DNA from: Globodera rostochiensis
Taxonomy: Eukaryota > Nematoda > Chromadorea > Rhabditida > Heteroderidae
Assembly: GCA_018350325.1 (NCBI GenBank)
Contig: JAEVLN010000018.1
Span: forward strand, 624,185-688,184
Direction: 5' to 3'
DNA length: 64,000 nucleotides
Below the pieces are notes generated by a model. That model saw nothing but the letters and a program-made list of their open reading frames with translations. It had not been told where the DNA came from and made no database searches. Both the position numbers and the translations under genes were made by a program. Every line of letters starts with the position of its first letter. The stretch's first letter is position 1. Shown here piece by piece: positions 1 through 9,529 of this stretch.

Positions 1-1508
1 GTGAATTATAGTGATAAAATGCCCAACTTGGCATGTGTTGGCCCAAGGCATATGCCAAATTCGCCGGTGGTTCAATTGAGAGGTGTCGGGTCAACGGCTT
101 TTAAAAATGAAAACATAATTTATATTAATTTTTAATGTTTTTTTTAAATTCCCTAATTCTTGCTGAAAATATTTTGAAATTAGATTTTATGCTTTACCAC
201 TCCAAGATCGCCAAGTCCGGCGGTTCTCGTACTGACTATGCTCGGTCTTCGAAGTCGAAGGGGTTTCATGTCGCCCATGGACGGACATTTTTGAATACGG
301 AATCCATCCTTTTCGGAATTCATTTTTATGAATAAAAAAATTTAAATTCTAAAATTAGGCTTTTTATCCAATTTTTGATTTGAATTAGTTTTAATATGTG
401 TATCGATTGAGCCCCAACAGCAGACGTGAGGGGAACAATGAAAAGAGCGACAAATTTTGCTAAAAAGCTCCTCCAATTTTTTTCCAACGGCTAGCAAAAG
501 CAGATGTTGTTACTCCAGTAAACAAACAAAAATAAAACAATTTGTTTGAACGAATATTCTGTTTGGTTTTCAAAAAACAGGTCAAGGCCAAATAAAATTT
601 AAAAAGGAACTTTTGGGCATTCTAATAAATATTTATGTGTTATGCCAATAAATATTGACAGCTATCAAAATTCTGATTGCCAAAAAAAAATAAATCAGAA
701 AACAGAATTCTGGTCGCCCTTTTAAAAACCAAAAATCAGAAAACAGAATTCTTGTGCCCAAAATGACTAGAAATCCTGGTAAATCATAGCAGAAATTTCT
801 AAAAAATTCTACAAACTATTTTTTTCAAAATCTTAAACTTTGGTTGCAAATAATATTTTAAGAAAAAACAACTAAGTTTTTAAAATTTTCTTGGCGACAC
901 CCAGGGCCGTAGCCAATGAAGCCAAAAATCTCGAATTTCAGGGGGTGTTTTTGCACGTTTTAATTTTTTAAAAGAAATTAATTTTTTCGAAAATCAATCT
1001 TAGGGGTGAATATACCCGAGTTTGCGAAACTCGAAACCGAAACTTTTTTTAAAAATTTTCAGTACTGGCCCCAATCCCGTGCAATGCTACTTTGGCCAAA
1101 TAAAAATCTTTCAGCCAAATTTTTCTCAGATCAGTTACAAGATAATTAAATGTATAAATTTCTGACTTTTTTCAGGTTTTTTCTCTAAAAAAGCAGGAAT
1201 CAGTAACCAGATTTCTGGTCTCGCCATCAGAAAACAAAATTCTGGTGCCCAAAATGACCAGAAATTCTGATTATCAGAAAATCAGAACTGATTCTAAAAG
1301 AAGCGAGAATAAACGGCTCTTGGATTTAATATTTTGGGTTAAATTTTCGTCGATCGCCAATCAGTCGAAGTGCGAGCGACATCTGCATTGCCTGTAAATT
1401 AATCAATAAAATCTTGGATTAATAAACATTACTTTTTATTGACAATGACAAGTTTATTACTAAAATTATAAATATTAATTTTAAAGAATTCTTAAGGAAT
1501 TACAGGCA
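1..1508. other. AT-rich flank without a recognised gene; upstream region of the first HTH gene
   Basis: I recognise no gene in the first 1.5 kb. A 66-residue open frame at 135-335 has no domain I know. From about 704 the sequence is a close copy of 12124-12850, which lies upstream of another family member, so this is a duplicated 5' flank. The last 80 bases form a block shared with several copies (near 2930-3022, 7390-7490 and 18190-18285). It ends in a splice-acceptor-like TTACAG three bases before the ATG, which could accept a spliced leader. A phrase containing GGGCCGTAG near 905 recurs near 12295, 4935 and 14730, marking a dispersed repeat. Confidence 0.5.
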
Positions 1509-2426
1509 ATGAAAGTTTGGCGATTATTTATTTCCTTAATTTATGCAATGACTTTAATCAAAAATGCTAATTCTGTGGGCGAAAGCGGACAAGGACCAAA
1601 ACTTTACAAAACATTTGATGAAATATTTGGAAAAGGATGGGACGATGAAAGTAATGATTCAAAAGACTTGAACTGTCGTCATGTTAAAGAAGAAGTTCAA
1701 GACGGACAAGCTCCAAACACTTCTGATCAGAAAAATATTGATGAAATATTGAAACAGAATTTTGATGAAATTTATGATGAAAATTGGTCGGAAGACAAAA
1801 ACAATTCAGCGCCAGATCAAGATGGGAGTTTTGATGAACAGCAAAATGAGTCCAATGAATGCGAAAAAATTGAGTCTGATCAGCAAAAACGGGAAATTAT
1901 CCAAAAATTCCGTGAAATGAAAGGAAATTATCGGGAAAAAAACAAACGCGCACACTCAGTCAAAGAATGGGTTCAAATTGAGTCTAAAATATCAAATGGT
2001 TTGGGTGTAAGTCGCTCAACAATTTATAAATGGATCAAAGAATTGGGTCTAAACCAAGAAACAAAGTTTAAATCAAAATTTTCTGAGTTAGAAAAGCGTC
2101 AAATTTTGAAACAATTTGATGAGATAAAAAGCAACTGTAAAAAGGCAAAACTCAAAAATATTTCAATGAATGAACTTGATATGAAAATTGCAAAAAAATT
2201 GGGCGTTAGTAGAGTAACAATTTTTGAATGGAAGCAAAAATTTGGCCTTTCTGTGAGCAAGAAAATTTCTGATGCAACAAAAATTGGAATTTTGAAGAAA
2301 TATGCCAAAATAAAAGAAGAAAATCCGAAAATGACAAATGCCGTTATTGCTAAAATGTTGAAGATTTCAGCAATAAGCCTACGTCGTTGGAAAAAACAAT
2401 TTAAAGATGAAATTAAGAACCTTTGA
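1509..2426 (+). CDS. Secreted triple helix-turn-helix protein, copy 1 (intact)
   Basis: This intronless frame encodes 305 residues. Residues 1-22 look like a signal peptide: MKVW, a hydrophobic run, then NANS before a likely cleavage site. Residues 30-120 are acidic and contain two copies of an FDEI-x4-W motif (about 36-44 and 85-93). Three helix-turn-helix units follow, at about 126-181, 194-247 and 255-299. Each has a basic first helix, a recognition segment such as LGVSRSTIYKW, LGVSRVTIFEW or LKISAISLRRW, and then a basic or aromatic tail. This fold is typical of transposase and homeodomain-like DNA-binding domains. I know no named family with this architecture. Secretion of a DNA-binding-like protein suggests a possible host-directed effector, but that is inference. 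The start is supported by the conserved MKVW start in sister copies and by AG three bases upstream. Confidence 0.85.
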   Translation: MKVWRLFISLIYAMTLIKNANSVGESGQGPKLYKTFDEIFGKGWDDESNDSKDLNCRHVKEEVQDGQAPNTSDQKNIDEILKQNFDEIYDENWSEDKNNSAPDQDGSFDEQQNESNECEKIESDQQKREIIQKFREMKGNYREKNKRAHSVKEWVQIESKISNGLGVSRSTIYKWIKELGLNQETKFKSKFSELEKRQILKQFDEIKSNCKKAKLKNISMNELDMKIAKKLGVSRVTIFEWKQKFGLSVSKKISDATKIGILKKYAKIKEENPKMTNAVIAKMLKISAISLRRWKKQFKDEIKNL

Positions 2427-3022
2427 AAATATACGACTTTGTAGGCTCTGATTCAACGCGAAGATGTTATTATTTTTTGGGATTGGATTATTTAAATTTG
2501 TTATTTAGGGATTGAATTCTTCGTTTCTTAAGATAAATTATGAAAATAATTTCTTGGCGAAAAATTATACTAATTTTTTAACATTTTTCTCCAAGTTCAA
2601 AGAATTGGCCAATTTTAAGCACATATTTGAATTTTAAAATTTAAAGTGATTTTTACGTTAAGTTCTGGCTTTCAAAATTTTGAATTTTGTAAATATTTCA
2701 AACAATTATTAAAATGAAAAATTTTAGTTTTTTGTTTTTTCACTCCGACCATCCCCGGCGAACTTACAATGAAATTCATTGTAAATATTTGTTAAAAATT
2801 GGTTAACATATTTATTTCCGATTTTTCTAAATAAAATATTGCCTGTAAATATATAATATTTTTGTTCAAAAAATTTTGGCATTGAACGATTTGATACAGG
2901 AAACTAATATAAAGCATTGAATTACTAAACATTACTTTTTATTGACAAAAACTAGTTTATTACTAAAATTTAATTAACATTTTCACTAGAATTTTAAAGA
3001 AATTCCTAAGGAATTGCAGGCA
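2427..3022. other. 3' flank of HTH copy 1 and 5' flank of a truncated copy
   Basis: No gene is visible here. The first part is the family's usual 3' flank, with the phrase GATGTTATTATT shortly after the stop. The region from about 2820 matches 6835-6860 plus 7322-7480, except that the latter is interrupted by a solo LTR. This stretch therefore represents the empty site of that insertion. The last 90 bases are the conserved upstream block of the family, ending in TTGCAG before GCAATG. Confidence 0.55.
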
Positions 3023-3166
3023 ATGAAAGTTTGGCCATTAATTATTATTTCATTTTTTGCAATATATTTAATCAAAAATGCCAATTCTGTGGGCGAAGGC
3101 GGACAAGAATCAAAACTTTACAAATCATTTGATGAAAAACATCTTCGCGTTGAATCAAGGACCTAA
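3023..3166 (+). pseudogene. HTH-family 5' fragment: signal peptide and first linker residues only
   Basis: The frame starts with the family signal peptide (MKVWPLIIISF...NANSVGEGG) and reaches KSFDE, after which it abruptly joins reversed 3' flank of another copy and stops after 47 residues. The junction lies at about 3139, where sequence identical in type to that near 14998 begins. It is a head-to-tail breakpoint between two family members rather than a designed short gene. Whether a short secreted peptide is made is unknown. Confidence 0.7.
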
Positions 3167-3183
3167 AAAGTCCGTGTATATTT

Positions 3184-3774
3184 TTAAAGGTTCTTAATTT
3201 CATATTTAAATTGTTTTTTCCAATTACTTAGGCTTCCTGTTGAAATTTTCAACAAATCAGCAATTTCACTATCACGCATTTTTGGATTCTTCCCTTTTAT
3301 TTTGGAATATTCTTTTAAAATTCCAATTTTTGTTGCATCCGATTTATTGCTGACAGAAATGCTAAATTCGCGCTTCCATCGAATAATTGTAGCTCTACAA
3401 ACGCCCAATTTTTTTGCTGTTTTCTCATCGAGTTCATTCTTTGAAAAATTTTTGAGTTTTGCCTTTTTACATTTGCTTTTTATTTCTTCAAATTGTTTTA
3501 AAATTTGACGTTTTTCTAACTCAGAAAACCTTGATTTAGGCTTTATTTCTCGACTTAGACCCAATTCTTGGCTCCATTTATAAATTGTTGAGCGACTTAC
3601 ACCCAAACTATTTGATATTTTAGACTCAATTTGAACCCATTCATTTGTGGAATATTTTCTGTTTTTCTTATAATATTCTTTCATTTTACGGAATTTTTGA
3701 ATTATTTCCCGTTTTTGCTGGTTTGACTCAATTTTTTCAAATTCATTGGACTCATTTTGCTGTAAAAAATCCAA
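3184..3774 (-). pseudogene. HTH-family copy lacking the signal peptide (three HTH units only)
   Basis: On the minus strand, 196 residues match the C-terminal two thirds of the intact copy at 15022-15924, with nearly the same residues throughout. All three helix-turn-helix units are present and unbroken. The signal peptide and acidic linker are missing: upstream of QQNESNEFEKIES the frame runs into the outer end of the large inverted repeat at 3764. The apparent start Met-Asp-Phe-Leu is created by that junction. If expressed, the product would stay in the cell, unlike its sisters. I treat it as a truncated pseudogene. Confidence 0.7.
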
Positions 3775-4197
3775 ACGTTATGGCCAATTTTTGCAAAAAA
3801 AAAAAAAATCAAAATTGGTAAAAATTCTTATCCGGATCTTGGTCCGCCTTAAGCACCAGGATCAGATTGCAAAATCTTTAACCTGATCCGTGATTTTTCA
3901 AAAATCCATATTTATATAATTAGGCTGCTTCAATACAATATAATTTTTTGTCCTCTGTTTTTAAGGTTTTTGCTGCAATTGAAGTTTCTTGTTGTTTTAA
4001 TTTGGTGGACCAACGCGAGTTTTGACAAAATATCGAGGGCAATCCTAAAGTATGGTAATTATTTTTTGTTTGTTTAAGTTAAAAATTTATATCCAGGGGT
4101 TTTTGGGGGTGCTGACTAATCTGATATTAGATTTTGTCAAATCACTAATTTTGTCTAAGATTTTTATTAAGTATTTGATTTTCGGTAATAGTATATT

Positions 4198-4476
4198 CTA
4201 CGCATCAGAGAACACTTTTTGTTTCAATATTTCATCAATATTTTTCTGATCAGAAGTGTTTGGAGCTTGTCCGTCTTGAACTTCTTCTTTAACATGACGA
4301 CAGTTCAACTCTTTTGAATCATTACTTTCATCGTCCCATCCTTTTCCAAATATTTCATCAAATGATTTGTAAAGTTTTGGCCCTTTTCCGCTTTGGCCCA
4401 CAGAATTAGCATTTTTGATTAAAGTCATTGCATAAATTAAGGAAATAAATAATCGCCAAACTTTCATTGCCTTCAA
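4198..4476 (-). pseudogene. Truncated HTH-family copy in left arm (signal peptide plus linker)
   Basis: This minus-strand frame of 92 residues begins MKAMKVWRLF and carries the signal peptide and the first FDEI...W motif. It ends at KVFSDA shortly after NIDEILKQ, where family sequence stops and unrelated arm sequence begins. It has no HTH unit. The identical copy at 5833-6111 in the right arm shows that truncation preceded the inverted duplication or that the arms have been homogenised. A small secreted acidic peptide could be produced from either copy. A truncated pseudogene is the simpler reading. Confidence 0.65.
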
Positions 4477-4944
4477 TTCTCAAGAATTAACCAAAAGGCA
4501 GGGTTTACGATGGAATTAAAAAAAGGCCTCTTCCTTTCCTCTGTTCGGATACCGGGATTCTTGACCCCCCGAATACCAGTCCCCGATACCGGATAATTTT
4601 TAAGTTTATTCTGTTCGTCCCCTGGGGGGCTTGAAAACCACACATTTTCGTCCTTTATATTTTATACAGTCTGCTTAGAAAATTATTTTTTAACCAGAAT
4701 TTGATCTAAAATTATAAATTTTATTATCAGGCATTCTTGCTTCACAAAATTCAATGCTGCTTGAACGGTGTGAATGGCGATAATAAAAAAATATTTCAAA
4801 ATTTTGATTTACTTAGAGGTCGGAATTATCAAAACACACGGGCACGGGTCGCAGAAAAGGGAATTTTTCTTATTACATTTTTCAGAACAATTTTTTCTCT
4901 CAATTTAGGGGTGAAATTTGTTTTACCAGAGACCATGGCCGTAG

Positions 4945-5275
4945 TTGTTGGGGTGTCCTAATGAACGGGTCCAAATTGAAATAAAAATATCAAATGGTTT
5001 AGGGGTTAGTCGCAGAACAATTTATAGATGGATCAAACAATTGGGTCTAAAAAAGAAAAATTGGGCGTTTCTATTATTGAATGAAAGCGCAAATTTGGCC
5101 TTTCTGTCAGCAATAAAATTTCTGATGAAACAAAAATTGGAATTTTAAAAGAATATACCAAAAATAAAAGGGAAACATCCAAAAATGTCAGCCGTTATTG
5201 CTGATATGTTCGACATATCATTAAGTAGCATACGTCGTTGGGAAAAACAATTTAGATGAAATTAAGAACCTTTAA
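4945..5275 (+). pseudogene. Broken HTH-family fragment in the loop of the inverted repeat
   Basis: The sequence matches the middle and end of intact copies but with frameshifts and an internal deletion. It begins at NERVQIEIKISNGLGVSRR in HTH unit 1 and continues to KQLGL. It then jumps into HTH unit 2 near WAFLLLNESANLAF, which is out of frame relative to WKRKFGLS. It ends with a recognisable third unit around 5150-5260 and the family terminus near 5275. No continuous product is possible. Confidence 0.75.
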
Positions 5276-5832
5276 AAATATACGGACGTTTGATTGATTG
5301 TTTTATCAAAAAAAACTATTTTGACACAGCTTTAATATGACCGAAAATCAAGTACTTAATAAAAATCTTAACAAATTTCACCCCTAAATTGAGAAAAAAA
5401 ATTTTTCTGAAAAATGTAATAAAAAAAATTCCCTTTTCGGCGACCCTTGTCCGTGTGTTTTGATAATTCCGACCTCTATGTAAATCAAAATTTTGAAATA
5501 ATTTTTTATTATCGCCATTCACACCTTTCAAGCAGCATTGAACGAAGCTAAGCATTGAATTTTGTGAAGCAAGAATGCCTGATAATAAAAGTTATAATTT
5601 TAGATCAAATTCTGGTTAAAAAATAATTTTCTAAGCAGACTGTATAAAATATAAAGGACGAAAATGTGTGGTTTTCAAGCCCCCCAGGGGACGAACAGAA
5701 TAAACTTAAAAATTATCCGGTATCGGGGACTGGTATTCGGGGGGTCAAGAATCCCGGTATCCGAACAGAGGAAAGGAAGAGGCCTTTTTTTAATTCCATC
5801 GTAAACCCTGCCTTTTGGTTAATTCTTGAGAA

Positions 5833-6111
5833 TTGAAGGCAATGAAAGTTTGGCGATTATTTATTTCCTTAATTTATGCAATGACTTTAATCAAAAATGC
5901 TAATTCTGTGGGCCAAAGCGGAAAAGGGCCAAAACTTTACAAATCATTTGATGAAATATTTGGAAAAGGATGGGACGATGAAAGTAATGATTCAAAAGAG
6001 TTGAACTGTCGTCATGTTAAAGAAGAAGTTCAAGACGGACAAGCTCCAAACACTTCTGATCAGAAAAATATTGATGAAATATTGAAACAAAAAGTGTTCT
6101 CTGATGCGTAG
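5833..6111 (+). pseudogene. Truncated HTH-family copy in right arm (signal peptide plus linker)
   Basis: This is the mirror image of 4198-4476: the same 92 residues, starting MKAMKVWRLF and ending KVFSDA. It sits after the arm sequence GAATTGAAGGCAATG, a variant of the family leader. No HTH unit remains. Because two identical open copies exist, a short secreted peptide cannot be excluded, but the break at KVFSDA falls exactly where family homology is lost. Confidence 0.65.
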
Positions 6112-6543
6112 AATATACTATTACCGAAAATCAAATACTTAATAAAAATCTTAGACAAAATTAGTGATTTGACAAAATCTAATATCAGATTAGTCAGCAC
6201 CCCCAAAAACCCCTGGATATAAATTTTTAACTTAAACAAACAAAAAATAATTACCATACTTTAGGATTGCCCTCGATATTTTGTCAAAACTCGCGTTGGT
6301 CCACCAAATTAAAACAACAAGAAACTTCAATTGCAGCAAAAACCTTAAAAACAGAGGACAAAAAATTATATTGTATTGAAGCAGCCTAATTATATAAATA
6401 TGGATTTTTGAAAAATCACGGATCAGGTTAAAGATTTTGCAATCTGATCCTGGTGCTTAAGGCGGACCAAGATCCGGATAAGAATTTTTACCAATTTTGA
6501 TTTTTTTTTTTGCAAAAATTGGCCATAACGTTTGGATTTTTTT

Positions 6544-6857
6544 TAATTGTGAAATTAATTTCTTGGAGAAAAAATGCTACTAATTTTTCAACATTTTTTC
6601 TACAAGTTCAAACTGACCAGCTTTACAGATCAACTATATTAACTTGTTTTCTTTTGAATTTTAAAAGTTTAGGTGATATTGAGAATAAATATTTTATTCA
6701 ATAATTTCTTAATAAAAATTTTTTTAATTTTAGAAAAAATTTCCGTTTTTTGTTTTTTTACTCCGAACATCACTGGCAAGCATGCGATGTCAAAGTAACT
6801 CCATGTATTTGTTAAAAATTGGCTAACATTATTTATTTTCTAAATAAAATAATATTG
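6544..6857. other. Gene-free family flank between inverted repeat and solo LTR
   Basis: This stretch resembles 2550-2850, the 3'-to-5' flank between tandem family members, with a TTTTTTACTCCGA phrase near 6755. A 64-residue open frame at 6510-6704 is chance reading of AT-rich sequence. I see no gene or structured element. Confidence 0.45.
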
Positions 6858-6861
6858 CCTG

Positions 6862-7318
6862 TGTCGGAACTCCCGTCCGATGATCAAATAATTTGATCAT
6901 TTGGGGAATTGATCGGGGAAGGAAAAGTGATTGGGAGGGTTCCACCAATGCACACCCCCCCCCCCCCCTCACAGCGGTTTGTACGCACCCCCTCCCCCTC
7001 ATTTGTCACCCAAATTGCGGTTGTCATTAACACCCACACCCAATGATCCCCCCAAAGTACGCCCAATTCCCCCGATCAATCACATTTCAATGTTGCGCAC
7101 GAGCAACATTTGGCCCCAAAACCTGTCCCCCCGTCATCACCCGACCGTTAGGGCCACTTCTGAGGGTTATTTAAGCGATAGCTCTCCCCCAATTATTGTT
7201 CTTTTGGCGACACATTTCCCTGTGAATAAACTCCTGTTCATTCCAGTGTCCATCATCCCAACTGAACCCCTGCCCCCAAATCACACACCAAAAATCCTTC
7301 TGTGGCCCTGTCCCCACA
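6862..7318. mobile_element. Solo LTR with 4-bp target-site duplication
   Basis: The element starts TGTCGGAACT and ends CCCACA, the usual TG...CA ends of an LTR. It is flanked by the direct repeat CCTG at 6858-6861 and 7319-7322. The uninterrupted site is visible near 2840 as TTGCCTGTAAATA, so the insertion and its duplication can be read directly. Inside are a C-rich stretch, a TATTTAAG box near 7170 and AATAAA near 7223, in the order expected of promoter then polyadenylation signal on the plus strand. Length is 457 bp. No internal coding region remains, which fits LTR-LTR recombination. A 4-bp duplication is within the range for Ty3/gypsy or BEL/Pao elements. Confidence 0.85.
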
Positions 7319-7481
7319 CCTGTAAATATATTTATTAAAAAAATGTTGGCTTTAAACGATTTGATCTTTACAGGAAACTAATATAAAGCATTGATAAAAA
7401 CATTACTTTTATTGACAAAAACCAGTTTATTACTAAAAATTATTAACATTTTCAATAAAATTTAAAGAAATTCTTAAGAAA

Positions 7482-7676
7482 TTGGAGGCAATGAAATTTC
7501 GGATTTTAATTATTATTATATTCTTTGCAACGAATTTGATCAAAAACGCTAATTCTGTGGACAAACGCGTACAAGAATCAAAACTTCGCACCCGGAAGTG
7601 CCGGAAATTGGCGTGTTCAGCTGGGGGGAATAAATGCGTGGAAAATAATATGCCTATCAATTTATTTGCCATATAA
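7482..7676 (+). pseudogene. Chimeric fragment: HTH-family signal peptide joined to a DUOX piece
   Basis: The frame starts with the family signal peptide (MKFRILIIIIFFATN...NANSVD). After KL it passes into about 45 bases closely similar to 20419-20460, part of a dual-oxidase exon, read in the wrong frame for that protein (RKCRKLACSAGG). It then enters the second type of family promoter region (GGGGAATAAATGCGTGG) and stops after 64 residues. The order DUOX piece, G-run, type-II upstream region and intact HTH gene repeats that at 20295-20863, so this is a shortened copy of that arrangement attached to a separate 5' fragment. Confidence 0.7.
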
Positions 7677-7748
7677 TTCAAGAAAATAATTCTACCCACA
7701 AAATATTTCTTATTAATATTTTATTTAAATAATTTTAGTAATAAAAAA

Positions 7749-8657
7749 ATGAAATGTCGCCAATTAATTATTATTTTATTCTTTGCAACAAATTTTATCA
7801 AAAATGCTAATTCTGTGGGCGAAAGCGGACAAGGACCAAAACTTTACAAAACATTTGATGAAATATTTGGAAAAGGATGGGATGATGAAAGTAATGATTC
7901 AAAAGACTTGAACTGTCGTCATGTTAAAGAAGAAGTTCAAGACGGACAAGCTCCAAACACTTCTGATCAAAAAAATATTGATGAAATATTGAAACAGAAA
8001 TTTGATGAAATTTATGATGAAAATTGGTCGGAAGACGAAAACAATTCAGCGACAGATCCAAATGAGAGTGTTGATGAACAGCAAAATGATTCCAATGATT
8101 GTCAAAAAATTGAGTCAAACCAGCAAAAACGGGAAATAATTCAAAAATTCCGTAAAATGAAAGAATATTATAAGAAAAACAGAAAATATACAAATAATGA
8201 ACGGGTTCAAATTGAGGCAAAAATATCAATTGGTTTGGGTGTAAGTCGCTCAACAATTTATAAATGGAGCAAAGAATTGGGTCTAAGTCGGGAAACAAAA
8301 TCTAAATCAATGTTTTCTGAGCTAGAAAAACGCGAAATATTGAAACAATTTGATGAAATAAAAAGCAAATGTAAGGAGGCAAAACTCAAAAACAGTTCAA
8401 AAAATGAACTCGATGAGAAAATTGCAAAGAAATTAGGCGTAGGTGCCAGAACAATTTTTGAATGGAAGCGAAAATTTGGCCTTTCTGTTCGCAATAAATC
8501 GGATGCAACAAAAATTGGAATTTTAAAAGAATATGCCAAAATAAAAGAAAAGAACCCGAAAATGACTGATGCCGTTATTGCTAATTTGTTAAAGATTTCA
8601 ACAAAAAGCATAGGTCGTTGGGAAAAACAATTTAAAGATGAAATTAAGAACCTTTAA
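7749..8657 (+). CDS. Secreted triple helix-turn-helix protein, copy 2 (intact)
   Basis: This intronless gene encodes 302 residues. The N-terminal signal peptide (MKCRQLIIILFFATNFIKNANS) is followed by the acidic linker with KTFDEIFGKGWDDE and KFDEIYDENWSEDE. Three helix-turn-helix units have recognition segments LGVSRSTIYKW, LGVGARTIFEW and LKISTKSIGRW. Relative to copy 1 the linker and signal peptide vary most, and the second unit has GARTIFEW in place of SRVTIFEW. The start follows TTTTAG and an A-rich leader, in the promoter type shared with 15022-15924 and 20863-21780. The 3' flank, including a retrotransposon fragment, is duplicated after the broken copy at 12853-13378. Secretion is inferred from sequence only. 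Confidence 0.85.
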   Translation: MKCRQLIIILFFATNFIKNANSVGESGQGPKLYKTFDEIFGKGWDDESNDSKDLNCRHVKEEVQDGQAPNTSDQKNIDEILKQKFDEIYDENWSEDENNSATDPNESVDEQQNDSNDCQKIESNQQKREIIQKFRKMKEYYKKNRKYTNNERVQIEAKISIGLGVSRSTIYKWSKELGLSRETKSKSMFSELEKREILKQFDEIKSKCKEAKLKNSSKNELDEKIAKKLGVGARTIFEWKRKFGLSVRNKSDATKIGILKEYAKIKEKNPKMTDAVIANLLKISTKSIGRWEKQFKDEIKNL

Positions 8658-9130
8658 AAATATACGGAATTTGTAGGCCCTTGACTCAACTCGAAGATGT
8701 TATTATTGTTTGTTGGATTATTATTTTTTTGTTATATATTGAAATCATTAAATGGAACAACCAATCTCCTTATCTATAAAGCAAACATAACTTTTGATAG
8801 TGAAAAAGAAGATAATTGCACCAAGTTGGTCAAACAACTCCTTCGGAGTCCCGAAAAATCCAAAATACACTAAAAAGTTAAATTTACGGGAAAAATCCCT
8901 GTGGAATTAAATTTACGGGAAAAATCCCTGTGGAATTTTTTTTGCAAAAAACTGTCCTTAGGGATAAATAGCCAACAAAATTGTCTACAAAATTGCTTTT
9001 AAAACTTTAATAAAACTTTTTCCTTTAGCATGCATCTTAACTAAATAAAATTCTTTCTGTTAACCTAAAATAAAACAAGGAAAAAAACCTAAGAAATTAA
9101 TTACAAACTTAATAAAAAATTTCTTATTTT
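8658..9130. repeat. HTH-gene 3' flank duplicated at 13379-13740
   Basis: No gene is visible. The stretch from the stop codon onward recurs after the broken copy at 12853-13378, including CTCCTTCGGAGT, the phrase TTTACGGGAAAAATCCCTG (tandemly doubled here near 8880-8935, single at 13610) and AACTGTCCTTAGGGATAAA. The gene and its flank were therefore duplicated as one block. The inverted phrase GGGAAAAATCCC is a small self-complementary motif. Confidence 0.65.
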
Positions 9131-9139
9131 AAAAAGGCA

Positions 9140-9529
9140 TCAACCAAAATAAAATAAACGTGCCCGTCTTTGCAAAAGCCCGCTAAATCGATGTGAATGC
9201 GTTTCCATCGATTTCCAAATTTCCTGTCGTTTAAAATAGAATGGGGCGAGGTCCTGGTCGCAGTTTTTAGAAAGCCAACCATTTTTGGTGACAGTCGACA
9301 GTTTTAGAATTATTTCGTCTTTCTGGGTGGCCTCTGCAATTTCCGATGCCGTCGGTCGAGCCTCCTGCTTGAGGATCATGTGTGCCATGGCTTTTGTGCA
9401 AAGGAGCTGATTTAGTGCGGTGTGAAGAAAGTTATGATGTCTCAAAGTCGCTGAGACGGGACTGACCTCTACTCGTCCGTTACCCCCACCATCACCCTCT
9501 TCCGTCGGAGAAAGAATATACGGTCGCAC
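9140..9529 (-). mobile_element. Ty3/gypsy-type polyprotein fragment (RNase H-integrase spacer)
   Basis: The minus-strand frame contains RPTASEIAEATQKDEIILKL followed by a GWLSKNCDQDLAPFYFKRQE-type segment. That pattern lies between RNase H and integrase in Ty3/gypsy polyproteins (substrate list, DP-L, then FY-R--L). The upstream part is Gly/Asp-rich and not diagnostic. The reading breaks off at both ends, so only a relic remains. A nearby plus-strand gag relic shows that at least two insertions or a rearrangement occurred. Confidence 0.65.

Larger units (their letters stand above)
3764..6543. repeat. Large inverted repeat with arms of about 1.16 kb
   Basis: Bases 3764 to about 4925 reappear in reverse complement at about 5375 to 6543, centred near 5154. 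The outer 900 bases look almost identical: the 92-residue frame at 4198-4476 on the minus strand and the one at 5833-6111 on the plus strand are the same protein. The inner part of the arms is more diverged, with several substitutions and small indels around 4740-4920 versus 5380-5555. The loop of about 450 bases holds a broken HTH-family fragment. The arms include pyrimidine-rich sequence with CCCCCCGAATACC and its complement. It may be a fold-back element that captured gene pieces, or the product of an inverted duplication. Confidence 0.85.

Noticed and set aside
135..335. 66-residue frame at the left edge
   Set aside because: No domain, no conserved copy elsewhere in the window, and length compatible with chance.
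4052..4249. 65-residue hydrophobic frame repeated in mirror image at 6060-6257
   Set aside because: Its duplication is explained by the inverted repeat, and it is antisense to the end of the truncated HTH copy. No independent support.
6931..7338. 135-residue open frame rich in Pro and His
   Set aside because: It lies almost wholly inside the solo LTR and its length comes from C-rich composition. No start context or domain.
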